From Purshia tridentata (taxonomy: Eukaryota > Streptophyta > Magnoliopsida > Rosales > Rosaceae): DNA of 26,057 nucleotides. The stretch's first letter is position 1, and each line of letters starts with the position of its first letter. The position numbers were made by a program, and so were the translations under genes. Shown in pieces: positions 1 to 10,749 of the stretch. Below the pieces are notes generated by a model. That model did no database searches. It was given only the letters and a program-made list of their open reading frames with translations, and was not told the origin of the DNA. The stretch is taken from NCBI GenBank assembly GCA_003254885.1, contig QANT01003568.1, forward strand, positions 1 through 26,057. Reading direction: 5' to 3'.

Positions 1-120
1 AAGCTATATATGAAAATTTGATTGAAAATATTGTTATTATAAAGACCGAAGTGATATAAGAGACAAACTACACACACAAAAAAAATGGTCATTTCCCACA
101 AAAAAGAAAAAGAAAAAGAG

Positions 121-268
121 AGGATAGCATAAAAAGATTGAAATATCTTGACTTGACCTTAATTGCAAATGTTAGTTAACATAATGATGTAAATGAGGAT
201 AGCATAAAAAGATTGAAATACCTTGATTTGACCTTAATTGCAAATGTTAGTTAACATAATGATGTAAA
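121..268. repeat. 75-bp tandem duplication
   Basis: Two adjacent copies (121-195 and 196-268) begin AGGATAGCATAAAAAGATTG and end in ATAATGATGTAAA. They differ at very few positions (ATCTTGACTT versus ACCTTGATTT). No reading frame runs through them. Confidence 0.9.
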
Positions 269-706
269 CTATTGAAAAAAATAAGGCCGAAGATCAAAAT
301 AGAAAGTGATCCGACTTAGACCACAAGGACCAGCAGTGTAACTTAATTTGTGGCGAGCCCACACCAGGTCAGCTTTATGTGCTCAAAATTTTTTGACCAA
401 CTCGATCTAAATACTCGGTTGAGTGTTCGATCAGTAGTGAATTTTTTCTTCTTCTCCAAGCTCTCGGCACTTGGCTTTTTGGCTGCATGTTAGGTTTTTA
501 AATATGAAATTTTGTTGAATAAGAAGCCTAATTCTACACCCTAAGAGGTTATTGGGTGACCCATTGCAAGATGGGATAAAAAACAGGCCGGACTATAAAG
601 CAGCGTTGAAAGCTGCAAGAAGTGCTCGGCTATTATAAAAAAATAAACTAGTGTTTGGCATAGGGTATCCACTAAAAGAAATGCAAACACATCCGCTATA
701 GAGAAA

Positions 707-708
<2 letters not shown>
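269..708. other. non-coding stretch, nothing recognised
   Basis: AT-rich sequence without a credible reading frame or RNA gene. I see no coding homology. It ends in an (AT)n run at about 709-738 that abuts the MITE at 739. Confidence 0.5.
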
Positions 709-738
<30 letters not shown>

Positions 739-741
<3 letters not shown>

Positions 742-1102
742 CTTTGTAATGTGAGATCTCATATATAATTTTATTTGTAGGATTCTTTATGGGACCCACT
801 CTATATAGTATTTCAACGATCTGAACCGTCTAATCTTTAGATCCTTATTCATAATCATCTTTGTAAAAATTTAACCAAATCAAAAATTATTTGCATATCT
901 AACTTCGATCAAACAAATGGACGAACCAAATATTTTTCATAAAACCATCTATTTGTTTGATCAATGTTAGATAGGCAAATTGTTTTCGATTTGGTTAATT
1001 TTTTTCAATGATGATTTATGAATAGAGGCCTAAGAAATAGATATTTGGATTGTTGAAAAATAATATGGAGTGGGCCCATCCTACCCATCCCACACTTAAA
1101 AG

Positions 1103-1105
<3 letters not shown>
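739..1105. mobile_element. palindromic MITE, copy 1
   Basis: Imperfect terminal inverted repeats are visible: GCCCTTTGTAATGTGAGATC at the left and, reverse-complemented, GCCCTTTTAAGTGTGGGATG at the right. The interior is also self-complementary: an arm near 891-915 (ATTTGCATATCTAACTTCG) pairs with one near 963-980, around a central AAATATTTTTCATAAAACC. Both ends lie in (AT)n runs, so any TA target duplication cannot be read. There is no coding capacity. A close relative is at 25138-25531 and a more distant one in the heat-shock gene intron at 8079-8397. The superfamily is uncertain; a Tc1/mariner-type origin is possible. Confidence 0.75.
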
Positions 1106-1133
<28 letters not shown>

Positions 1134-1182
1134 GCTTTATGGTAAAGGNTTAAAAGGGCATATATATGCTTTATGGTAAAGG
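1096..1182. repeat. sequence duplicated across a single N (1149)
   Basis: 1096-1148 and 1150-1182 both read TTAAAAGGGCATAT...ATGCTTTATGGTAAAGG and differ only in the number of AT units, about ten fewer on the right. The lone N between them suggests an unmerged contig overlap rather than a biological duplication. Confidence 0.85.
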
Positions 1183-2508
1183 TCATGAGTTGAGACTTAT
1201 TTCTTAGCTTGAACTCTCATGTTTTTAAGCTCTGATTCCTCAAGATTCTTGGTTTTAACTATTAATATGGGATACCGCCCAAAACTCGAGAGTTAAAATC
1301 TAAAATAAAATCTCAAATATACCCTTTGCCTTTAATTAAATTTCCAAAATAAAGCTACAACTAAGCATGCTTAATTAATAAATAAAATCTTATTTACTTA
1401 ATTAAGCATGCAAGACCAAAATTAAAAGCCCAAAAATAAATAAGAAAAGATAGAACACTTACTTGGTTGAAGACCTCCTTAGCTAGACTCCAACTAAGCT
1501 ATCAAACTTTGGACTCCTCCTCCTAGCGGTGAGACTTGGTTATTGATGCCTAAGGGGCATGCTCACCAAAAGAAAAATATTTGAATTATGAGAATTTTCT
1601 TCCTTTTTGGTTTGTCTCTTCTTGAGAGACTCCCAAATCAAGAAGTGCTCAAACTTCACATGGTGGTGCAAGTGAAAGTGAGGTACAAGGGTCTTTATTT
1701 ATAGGCCTAAAAGGGTGAAAAAAAGTTATAAGTTTTCAACGTATGATAAAATGCACTAAAACAAACTAACAAGAGTGTAGAAACCAAACTGGGTCTAGGA
1801 ATGGAAATGCATAAAAAATACGAATTTTCTGTGAGACAAAACGGGCCAAACCGGCCGGTTAAACGAGTAAATGGATCGCAGGTCAACGGGTCAACATGCA
1901 TGTCAATCCAACTTATTCGGGTCAACCAAATCTCTTTAAAGGAATGGAGACGGCCACGATTAAAACACTTTAATGAAAGTGAGGTCAGGATTAGAACACA
2001 GGGGATCCTTCTGTGTGATGCAGCATACAGCTACTTCTTTGTGCACGTCCTGCGTCAGAGCCCCAGCACTTCATTAGCTAGGATGGGTGAATGGCAGCAC
2101 GCCATATGGTTGGCTGTCTACCTAGTCAGCTTTGAATTATTTTTCTTTCTTTTTTCCTATTTTCTTCTAATTCTCCAAACTTCAGAAATTCACCAAAAAT
2201 AATTTGGGACTCCAAATATTTCTTTGAAAAATCTTACGGACTCGTATCACTGCATACTATTTTTCTATGACATCAAAATAGTCAAATCACTTCCAAGAAA
2301 ATTATGAAAAATCCTCATCTCAAAATTTAATTATGAAATACACAATAATCACTAAAACCCTTGAATTTCTTTTTCTTAAAATTCACTTTCACACAACTAA
2401 ACTCTAAAAGGTCTAAGTTAGTCAAAACAAAGTTAAGGAAATTTTTAATTCCTTTAAACAAACCTTAAGAACAAGGTTGGAAATTTTAAGTAACAAAATT
2501 ACCATAAG
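1183..2508 (-). repeat. possible LTR-like repeat unit, no coding
   Basis: No convincing gene. Read on the minus strand, the block has a TATA-like CCTATAAATAAAG (1693-1705), then a transcribed-looking stretch with a good splice-donor-like AAGTAAGTG near 1465. That order (U3, TATA, R, splice donor) is typical of an LTR or a retroelement leader. I cannot find matching TG...CA ends or a target duplication. The 133-codon plus-strand frame at 1801-2202 lacks any known domain and has a low-complexity hydrophobic end, so I do not call it a gene. Confidence 0.3.
1365..1411. repeat. hairpin, 14 + 7 bp stem
   Basis: GCATGCTTAATTAA (1365-1378) is perfectly complementary to 1398-1411. The next 7 bases (1379-1385) pair with 1390-1396. 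This leaves a bulged C at 1397 and a 4-base loop, giving a near-perfect 21-bp stem within the putative LTR-like unit. Confidence 0.85.
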
Positions 2509-2645
2509 CAATGGCAGATCCAGAATTTCAAACCCGGGGGGTTATGGTATAAAATATCAAACAAATATTTTGAACGACAATAATAAAGAAAAAGTGAATG
2601 ATAGTACTTTCATTTATAATTCACGTTACAACAACATATTACAAG

Positions 2646-4824
2646 TTACAATTGTCCACAACGGTCTTTCATATTTTGAAAACGTAGCATTATAGCTTCA
2701 TTATCAATACAAGAAAACACATCTTTCTCAATGTAAACAATTAAGTTATCACTCAACCATTGATCTCCCATTCTGTTGCGGAGTGGACCCTTAATAAGAT
2801 TTATGGCGGAAAATGCCCTCTCCACTAAAGCAGTTGCAACAGGTCAAACCAAAGCCAATGTAATGAGTAAATACACATATTTAAATGTTCGATGCAATCC
2901 TTTCTCCACCATTTTTTTTTTGCAAGACTATTAATCCCTTTCACTTGAGAAAAATCATTATTTGAACGCATATAATAAATGTAAAGGCCAAGTTGATTTT
3001 CAAGAGCTAATAGGTCTTGGTTTGAAAAATCTTGAGGATAAAATTGAGCAAGACGAATTAGCTTTTGTTTGTCAAAAGCTATGAACGAATCATCCAGACT
3101 CAAACAAGCCAAACAAATAAGCAACTCAGTATTTACCTCATTGAAGCGATCATCTAACTCCATTAGTTGCTCATCAATGACATGAACAAAGAGCTCCACA
3201 CGATAATGATGACGGTTTGTCTTTGTTGGAGTATTACATCGTGATCTCCCTCGAGCTATGTATGGATCGATCTCAATATGATGTTTGACACAAAAAGTGG
3301 AAACTTTATCAACCAAATCATCAAATTCATCATTCATCAAGTGGTGTAGTTGTTGCTTACATGATTTGACTAAATTCATTGCATTTACAATATCTTGATC
3401 TTCCCTCTGTAATGCTTGAGACAAATCATTTGTTACTCCCAATATGGCTTTCATCAAAATAGGTGGAACACAAAATTAAAAGATTGTATTTTTCCAAATA
3501 ACCTATTTGTTTCACCCACACTATCATTGTAGCGATCATGAACAACCATAAGCTCTTTTTGGAGTTGCTCTCTAAGTGCATCACGGTGCTTACACGATGA
3601 TCCAACAATATTAATCACATTATTAGCCAATGTGAAAAGTGGCAATTTCAGCATTTTTCTTTGTCACCGCAACAAGAGCTAGTTGAAGTTGATGAGCAAA
3701 GCAATGAACATAAAATTCACAAGGTTGTTCTCTCAAAATTTGTGTTTTAAGGCCATTGAACTCACTTCTCATATTACTAGCTCCATCATAACCTTGTCCT
3801 CGTAGCTTGGAAAAGCTCAATTTGTTGAAAGAAAAGAATGTGTCAATGGCCTCCTTTAGTGCACCTGAAGTAGTTTCGGCAACATGTTGGACCCCAACAA
3901 ACCTTTCAATTACGTGCCCTTTCGTGTCCATATAACATAACACCATCACCATTTGCTCCTTTATTGAAATATCACGTGAATCGTCCACCATTATAGAAAA
4001 GAATCTATCGTTCATATCATTCATGATGAAATTGATGGTTTCCAAGGCACATGAGTGGACAATATCTTTTTGAATTGAAGGAGCTATTAACTTGAGATTT
4101 GCTGGAGCATTTTCTAATACAACGGCCTAACTTTCTCATTGTCATCTGCAAGAAATTGCAAAAGCTTCAAATAATTCCCCCTATTGCTTGAAGTGGCACT
4201 TTCATCATGGCCACGAAAAACAAGTCCTTGTCGTAACAAAAACTTTGTGCAATCGATTGCTGCATTCAAGCAAATGCAATAAGCCATACAAGCTCGGTCT
4301 GAATGTTTTTGCACAACTATTTCAGTATGTGACTTTTGGTTCATTAGATTCATAGCAGCTTCTCTAGATTGATTGTGAACACTGCCAACTAGCCCAACAT
4401 GTGTGCTAAACTTTTCTCTCCCTTTGTTCCAATTCCTGAAGCCTACCTCAGTAAAAACATCACTGACCGCTTGCTCAAAATTAGATTTAAATAGATAGCA
4501 ATAGAGGCAAAATGCGGCATCCTTAGATATACTATACTTTAACCAATCAAACTCATCAAACCATTGGATAATGAAGCGTCGATCAATTCTGGATTGATTA
4601 GTTAGTAAGAATGTATGACCTCTAGGTTGACAAGGTCCCTTTTGTAAATATGCTCTTCGAATCTCATCTCGAATGTTAGGGCTATAATCCATCATTTGAG
4701 TTCTTAGTCCAGGATCTAACTGAAGATTAGCCAAAACCTCATCTAACACTTCTTGTCTTGAACTTGAACTACCCGAATTATCCAGAATACCATGTGAAAG
4801 TTTTCTCTTAAAATATCGTTCCAT
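2646..4824 (-). pseudogene. hAT transposase, DUF4371/zinc-finger MYM1-like, frameshifted
   Basis: The start MERYFKRKL (4824) is typical of this plant family; an upstream in-frame Met is at 4836. Recognisable in order: a TTF-type zinc-finger region around AAFCLYCYLF; the DDE part with VDDSRDISIKEQM, then GQGYDGASNM and YVHCFAHQLQLAL; and the C-terminal dimerisation motif VERAFSAINLIK followed by LRNRMGDQWLSDNLIVYIEK, ending at TAA 2646-2648. These correspond to the acidic catalytic positions of hAT transposases. The frame breaks near 4127, 3650, 3460 and in an A-rich tract near 2910-2918. A TGA at 2844-2846 stands where a Leu codon is expected. With at least four frameshifts and one stop it cannot make an active enzyme. 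Normal relatives are single proteins of roughly 700-800 residues. Confidence 0.9.
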
Positions 4825-4849
4825 AATTCTACACATGTAAATTAATCAT

Positions 4850-5180
4850 TGTAAAGTATCAATATATTATGTCAAATTTCTAATTAATCAACCAAGTCAA
4901 TTAATTTATAATACTCATTTAATTTTCAATACTAAAGTAACCAACCAAAACAATCAAATTTTCATAATCAATTAATTTTCAGTAATCAATTAATCACCCC
5001 ATTTCTAATACTCAGTTAATTTTCAAAAATAAAGCAACCAAAATTTCTAATACTCAATTCATTTTCAATAACTAAATAATTAACCAAAACAACCTATTTT
5101 CTCAATTAATTGTAAATACTCAATAAATCAATCAAAGTCCAATAATGAAATAAATATCATCAATAAAACATCTTATATTA
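4850..5180. repeat. degenerate AT-rich repeats in hAT 5' leader
   Basis: Loosely repeated units of about 50-60 bp share TTTCTAATACTCAATT, ATTTTCAATAACTAAA and AACCAACCAAAAC. They lie between the transposase start and the element's 5' end and carry no reading frame. Probably leader or intron sequence of the element. Confidence 0.5.
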
Positions 5181-5765
5181 TAAAAATATGGTGAATAGAC
5201 AATTTGGGAGTTAGGGTTTCAAGATTTCTAACTTACTTGAATTTGGGATTGGTGGGCTGTGGGCTGTGAGCTGTGAGCCTGTGGGTGAGTGGTGGCAGCG
5301 AGCAGCAGCTCAGGACCTCAGGTGACCGACTGGATGGCGGCGGAAGGCTGTGGCCAGACAGGTTGGGCTCTTGGAGTCTTGGGTGTTGCTGCTGCTACTT
5401 GCTTTGCCTTTGGGGTTTTTAATTTGGGGGTTTTCGGGTGTGTGTGGCTGAGTGTTTTTTTTTTTGTAATTCCTGGCCCAAAATGACGTTGTTTTGGCCA
5501 GGTCACTTAAAAAAAAAAATTAAAACAATCAAAGGAAGCTTGGGCATGTGTGAACTAGTGAAGAGAACAAAAGAGAAAAAAAACAGAGGGGACTTAGGGG
5601 GGAGAATTGGAGAAGGTGACTTCAGGGGGTCGTCATCCGGTGGTGGGGGGTCGGGTTCCATAATTCTGGGGGGTCATTTCATTTTTCTGGGGAGGGATTG
5701 GTGTTCTCCAGCAGGCCGGCGGGTGGTCGTCCGATTCCCCATTCATGTATGTGGATTCGCCACTG

Positions 5766-7100
5766 TTAGAGAGCCAAGTTGCTGTCACAGGGTGACTATG
5801 TTTCTTAGGGTTATCGGGAGTACTGAGAGCTGAGAGTGAGAGTTTGACATATGACTCAGATAAGTAAGACTGTTTTTTATTTTATTATTATTTTTTTTTT
5901 GGGTCAGTGATAAGTGAGACTGTTAGATTGGGTTAATTGGGTATATCTCCTAATGGGTAATTTGTAATTGACATTTGACTAATCTGATTGGGGTTGGTAA
6001 TTAATTTGGGGTTTCAATTAAGGTTTCATTTGATTTTGGGGTTTCAATGGAGGTTATATATTTAGCATGTGCTTAGGATGTGACCCATTTTTTTAAGGGG
6101 CCATTTTAGTCTTTTTATTCCGCATCAGTTTTTTTGTTCCCACGTCACCTCTTTCTCTTTCTTTTTCTCTTTCTCTCTCTCCCCTAGTGTGCAAATCCCT
6201 CTCTGTTTCTCACACACTCCCTCCCTGGGCAACTCCTCTCTATTTCTCCTCCTCTCTCTGCATGCAACTCATCTAAACATGCACGCATATATATTTTCTT
6301 CCTCCCACTACCCATGCAACAAATGAATCATCTTCCTTAATTTAAATTTGCTAATCACACATGTGCCCTCCCCGGCGCACAATAGCATCCACCACCATCA
6401 CCAAAAACCCACCCTACTTTAAATCACAGCCATGAATCACTCCCCTGTGATCTTAACCTGCACTGTCAAACGTGGGACCCCTACTCTCCTCTTTCTCTTA
6501 CTTCTCATCTCCTTAACCCTATTTGAACCGGAGGCCAATCAATCCGAAAGGATCTGGAGGCGGCCATTGCAATCAAGGAGTGAAACTGGTTGGGTTTAGA
6601 GCCATGGTCAAAGGCACGAAGTTGGCCAAGATGGCTGCCAATAGAGATGGTTGGTCTCTGAAATGGGTTTTACTCATAGCTATTCTTGCAAATCTCAGTT
6701 TCAAAATTCTTCTTCGTATTTGATAAACTTGGGACTTTAGGTTCTTAAATTCTTCATACTTTTATTTTGTTGTAAGAAAATTACTTAGTGATTGAATTTT
6801 ACCAATTTTTGGGCAAAGAACACAACCAGTAGTTGTGAGACAATGAAAAAAATAAGCAATTTCAGAGAAGACAAAAATTGAAGAAGAATAAAAAAAATTT
6901 ATTTGTTTTTTTAAAAAAATTTAATAAAAAACTAACATGAAAAAGATTAAAATACCCTTATTTTTAACAGAAAATTAGACACAAGCTAACAAGGTCTGAC
7001 CTTGATAGTTTTTTTAAATTTAGGTAACACATTGAATGAAAAAATTTATTAGGTGGTAAAGTAGAAAAGGGCTCAAAATTCAGATGGCTAATTAAGAGTT
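5766..7100. other. non-coding stretch with pyrimidine-rich tract
   Basis: About 6140-6260 is a CT-rich tract of the kind seen in plant 5' leaders. A 66-codon open frame follows (6523-6723, plus) with a hydrophobic C-terminus, but I recognise no family and no codon signal strong enough to call it a gene. The remainder is AT-rich. It could be a degraded element or gene fragment. Confidence 0.4.
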
Positions 7101-7242
7101 TTTTTTTTTTTTACCCTTTAATATGAATTAAAACAATATATAAACAAGTTAATCTATATATATATAAATTAGTATTTTTTTGAAAAATCAGTCTGGTCCC
7201 GTTTGGTTTGGTTAAAGTAGTTAGGTGTAGAATCGAAATCGG

Positions 7243-7635
7243 ATAGAACTGGTTCGGTCTAATTTTTTTTCCTAATGTTGACGTTTTGGTCAACTCAATT
7301 TTTTCAGTTTAGTTCGGTGTTGTCGATCGGTTTGCAATTTTTATACCCACCCCTAGTTAGGTATCCCTTGAAGTTGAATACACTTGTATGTGGCAAAGCC
7401 TCAGCTAGCTAGCTAGAATCTTTAACATGCCTGGTTATAAAGATAGAACTGGTCCCGTCCCTTTTTTTTCCCCGTGTTGACGTTTTTGGTTAACTTGGTT
7501 TTTTTTGTTTGGTTTAATGTTGTCAGTTCACTATTTTTATGCTCACCCTTAGTTAGTAATCCCTTGAAGCTGAATACAAGTGTTGGCAAAGCCTCAGCTA
7601 GCTAGCTAGAATCTTTAACAGGCCTGTTTATAAAG
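7243..7635. repeat. ~200-bp tandem duplication upstream of heat-shock gene
   Basis: Copy 1 (7243-7442) and copy 2 (7443-7635) both start ATAGAACTGGT and share GTTGACGTTTT, CCCTTGAAG, GGCAAAGCCTCAGCTAGCTA and GAATCTTTAACA. Small indels and substitutions separate them. The second copy ends about 150 bp before the TATA box of the gene at 7910, so this is probably its upstream promoter region. Confidence 0.85.
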
Positions 7636-7785
7636 AAATGCATAGAAAGAAAGAAAGATATGCAAAGGTAGCTAGAATATCACATGCGTGGATATTAAAC
7701 AAAATAAAGAACAATTCTCTTTGTAGACAAAACCTACAAGAAACCTGTAAGACCATAATGCATAAGTACACATTAATATATAGGC

Positions 7786-7794
7786 TATATAAAT
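7786..7794 (+). promoter_or_regulatory. TATA box of heat-shock-like gene
   Basis: TATATAAAT lies about 120 bp before the ATG at 7910. Initiation near 7820 would give a leader of roughly 90 bases. I see no clear GAAnnTTC heat-shock element array nearby. Confidence 0.5.
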
Positions 7795-7909
7795 TAAAGA
7801 GAGGGAGATATGCCTTCCAATTTTGTAAATCATCATTATCGATCGATCATATAATTCATAGGTTTTTGTTTAAAAAATCCTAAACTAAGAAAAAGAAAAG
7901 CAGCTTTCC

Positions 7910-9445
7910 ATGGATTCGAGCAGTGAAGCGGTTAACGTTATAAACTCTTATGAAGATTTTATGCCTTATTGCAGGATTCAAAAAGAGGAACAACACCACA
8001 GTTACCAGATTTTTCTCCATGGTATTGTGTTAAATCTTAACTCTTTCAGTTAATCACCAAAGACTAATATATATATATTGAGAGATCCTTTATTTAAGAT
8101 TAAATAAGAGATTCTTTGTAGGATCTACTCCACGTTATATTTTGATGATTGGAACCATCTACATTTTAAGTCTTTATTGAAGGATTATCCTTGCAAAAAT
8201 TTTTGCCAGTGTACTTTATCGAAAATATTTTGTATGTCTATTTTTTTTATTATAGTTAGATAGTTTAATGGTTTCTAATTTGTCTAAATTTTGCATTGAT
8301 AATCTTTAAAAATAGACTCAGTTCGGATCATTGAAATATTATATCGAGTGGGCCCTATGAGAGATTTTTAAATAAAATTATTTGAGAGATCCCTCGATAA
8401 ATATATTTATATATTTTTTTCTTTATAGCATGCCGGTTATTTAATTAAAAAAACATATGCGGATTTTTATGTACTTTTTTATTTTATTTTTGAAAGAGTT
8501 TAACACTTTATGTATAAAATTGTTAATTAGAATCATTTTTTAGTTTAATTTTAAGTATTAATTCTCATCTCGTTCCTTTGTTAAATTTGAAGTTTTAGCT
8601 CTTTAATTAGTGTTGGGTTTCCTTTCCTTGGTTATATTTTATATTTTAATTCTCCAATTTTTGAAAGTTTATATCGTAAAATATTGAACCTTCTCAAGAA
8701 TGGGATAAAAATGACAAAAATCATAAATAAATAAACCATGTCTATATAGAGTACTTTAAATTTAGTATGGTAAGAAAACATTTCTATGTATATATTTTCT
8801 TTTAGTTTTTGACAAAATAAGAGAAATGAATATTTGGTCTGTTGAAATTTCTTGAAAATGCATTAATATTAATACAAGTAGTTAGGAAAGTCTAATTAGG
8901 CATAAGTAGAAATTCCATAATGTGTATATTAATACAAATTAATTTATTATTGAAACTACCTTGGCAGGATTGATAACCTTATAATTTTCCTCTCCCTGAA
9001 CAAATTAAGATAAAATTGTTTTTGTGGAAACTAATTTTTGTGTTGTTTAATTAATTAATATGTATTGCTAGGCTTCAAGAATAAAGAATTCTGGGTGTAT
9101 GTGAATGAAAAGAAAGGGCTGATAAAGATTGAAGGCCAGCGTGCATTGGATGAAAGTACATGGACCCGCTTCCGCCAAGAATTCAAAGTTGATTGTGATG
9201 TTTATAATACAAAGGATATAAATGCAAAGTTTGTAAATGGTGTTCTTTCTATAATACTAACAAAAAGAGAGGCTTCAGATGGCACTGCATTTGATCCATC
9301 TGTGACCAAAAGTTTAGGTCTCTGGCTGAAAATCAAAAGAAGGACAATCCTGAGAATTGCAACAGCTGTTGTTGTGGGAGTGGTTGTTGGAGGTTATGTA
9401 ACTTCCAAATATTATTTGCTATCTACCCATATTGTTGATAACTGA
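7910..9445 (+). CDS. small heat-shock protein-like (HSP20/RTM2-type), C-terminal membrane anchor
   Basis: Two exons, 7910-8021 and 9072-9445, joined in phase 1 (CAT G|GTATTG ... TTGCTAG|GC TTC), encode 161 residues. The frame is open throughout and both splice sites are canonical. The N-terminus has the YEDF motif (14-17) that opens the alpha-crystallin-like domain in RTM2-type proteins. The HSP20 fold follows: GLIKIEGQRALDE (53-65), WTRFRQEF (68-75) and the diagnostic AKFVNGVLSI (89-98). After a short polar linker, KIKRR (124-128) precedes a hydrophobic helix at about 130-148, which should anchor the protein with its chaperone domain in the cytosol. In Arabidopsis, RTM2 of this architecture restricts long-distance movement of tobacco etch virus; other members have no assigned role, and that function is not shown here. 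The 1050-bp intron contains a MITE. The gene looks intact. Confidence 0.9.
8079..8397. mobile_element. MITE, diverged copy 2, in heat-shock gene intron
   Basis: Long imperfect inverted repeats run from 8085 (GAGATCCTTTATTTAAG, later GTAGGATCTACTCC and GATGATTGGAACC) and from 8397 backwards (GGGATCTCTCAAAT, later GGGCCCACTCGATAT and AATGATCCGAAC). The subterminal bases match those of copies 1 and 3 (GGGACCCACTCTATATAGT, AACGATCTGAACC). It lies fully inside the intron and adds no reading frame. Confidence 0.65.
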
Positions 9446-9520
9446 AACTTGTATTGTTTGATGATAGGAAAATGGAAAAGCATATTGCATGTCTAGATTT
9501 GTATCCGTTTTAGTACCAGG

Positions 9521-9601
9521 TTTGCAATCTTAGTCATTGAATGAGATTAGAGAGAAAAAGAAAAAATAAGTAGAAATATAAAGAAAGACTAAGATTGCAA
9601 A
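9521..9601. repeat. 15-bp perfect inverted repeat in probable 3' UTR
   Basis: TTTGCAATCTTAGTC (9521-9535) and GACTAAGATTGCAAA (9587-9601) are exact reverse complements around a 51-base purine-rich loop. The structure starts 76 bases after the stop codon of the heat-shock-like gene, so it would form a stem-loop in its 3' UTR. Confidence 0.8.
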
Positions 9602-9748
9602 TTTATATATATCAAGCTGAGTATGCAATTCGTGCTTAGAAAATGGAGCCTTGGTATATATCACTCTGTGTTGTTATTTCAGTTTGTATTCTAGTACAAT
9701 AATACATGTTCAAATATTTAAACTTTATTAATTAATTAGCTAGTCTTA

Positions 9749-10243
9749 GGCACCATTTGATTGGCCAATGAGTTTCTTGAGAATATTATACTCATATTCA
9801 TTCGAAGGGATAGGAGTGAATGAGTGGAAATCTTCTGTCCCCAAATAGTGTGTCCCTCTTTGTCCCATTTCACAAAATTTGAAATATGCTTCTTAGTTAT
9901 TATTTTACTTTTACGAAAATTTATTTTTTTATTAATTTTATGAGGAGAGGATGAGGAGAGGACATAAAAGAATAAAGTATTTGAGAAGAGGAAATTTTCA
10001 ACCGAAATGAATAATCTTCGTTGTGGAATTTGAAAATACAGATAGTAACCCATAATTATTACGGTTCTCATATTTGGTTTGTGTAGTATAATCGGAATCA
10101 AAAGTTATTTTCTAGTTTTTAGTAATAGTCTCATTTATTATGTTTAAAATAATATTCTTAATTTGTAGTGGAGTTAATTTGGGAATGAGAACTCACCATA
10201 AATGTTTTCCCAAGTGATAGGATTAACCAATCCAAAGGGATCT
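9749..10243. mobile_element. possible MITE with CCATTTGATTGG-type ends
   Basis: The left end GGCACCATTTGATTGGCCAA resembles the reverse complement of the right end, TCCCTTTGGATTGGTTAA. The interior is AT-rich and non-coding; the 121-codon minus frame here has no domain. No target duplication could be fixed, so the call is tentative. Confidence 0.35.
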
Positions 10244-10339
10244 AGGGTTTCGAATTCCCCCTTTTATGGGTAGCTAATAGCCTAATATCCATGTAAATGT
10301 AAAATGTAAGTGAATATTGTAGTTAACAAATATAGGAAT

Positions 10340-10497
10340 GAAATCTCACACTAAACCTCAAATTCGCGAAATATAATCTAATCCCCATTTAGCTACTAAT
10401 TGAAATCTCACCAAACCTCAAATTCCCGAACCAAACCAGCCTCAAATGAGGCTTCATGGTTCCAATATATCTAATCCCCATTTAGCTGCTAATTGTA
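10340..10497. repeat. interleaved direct repeats A-B-A'-B'
   Basis: Element A (GAAATCTCAC...CCTCAAATTC) occurs at 10340-10370 and 10402-10430. Element B (CTAATCCCCATTTAGCT) occurs at about 10377 and 10471. The A-A' and B-B' spacings differ (about 62 and 94 bases), so this is not one simple tandem unit. Confidence 0.7.
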
Positions 10498-10749
10498 ATT
10501 TTCATTGGAATGGAATATAATTATGTTAAATTTGAATGACGAGTGTCATTAAATTGGAATAAATAATCATGATAAAAAGCAGCTTCTAAAAGCCAATTAC
10601 ATCAATGCTGCTGATCAATGGTCAGTAAAATTAATAATAATTCTTATTACTGGACTAAATAGAAATTAAGAAACTGTAATAATTTAAGATTATAATACTA
10701 ATAATAATAATGCGATTTGGTGTATCCAATATCCATTTGGATTGGATCA

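Larger units (their letters stand above)
2509..5765 (-). mobile_element. old hAT element (TTF/ZMYM1-like), defective
   Basis: The left end begins CAATGGCAGATCCA (2509). The right end, reverse-complemented from 5765, begins CAGTGGCGAATCCA, so the ends share CARTGGCRRATCCA. G-rich subterminal tracts follow at both ends (2535-2542 and about 5625-5690). The element is 3257 bp. Its only coding remnant is the transposase on the minus strand, so its 5' end is at 5765. Flanking octamers (ACCATAAG and TTAGAGAG) do not match, so the target duplication has decayed or the ends are slightly misplaced. The decay of the coding region fits an old insertion. Confidence 0.75.

Noticed and set aside
1801..2202. 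133-codon plus-strand open frame
   Set aside because: No recognisable domain, lies in an LTR-like block oriented the other way, and its C-terminus is low-complexity hydrophobic.
5289..5833. Overlapping open frames on both strands
   Set aside because: They lie in the G-rich 5' leader of the old hAT element and have biased composition without domains.
9736..10101. 121-codon minus frame
   Set aside because: Low-complexity content within a probable MITE; no domain.
10240..10262. GGTTTCGAATTCC, resembling a tRNA B box
   Set aside because: No A box or cloverleaf could be formed around it.
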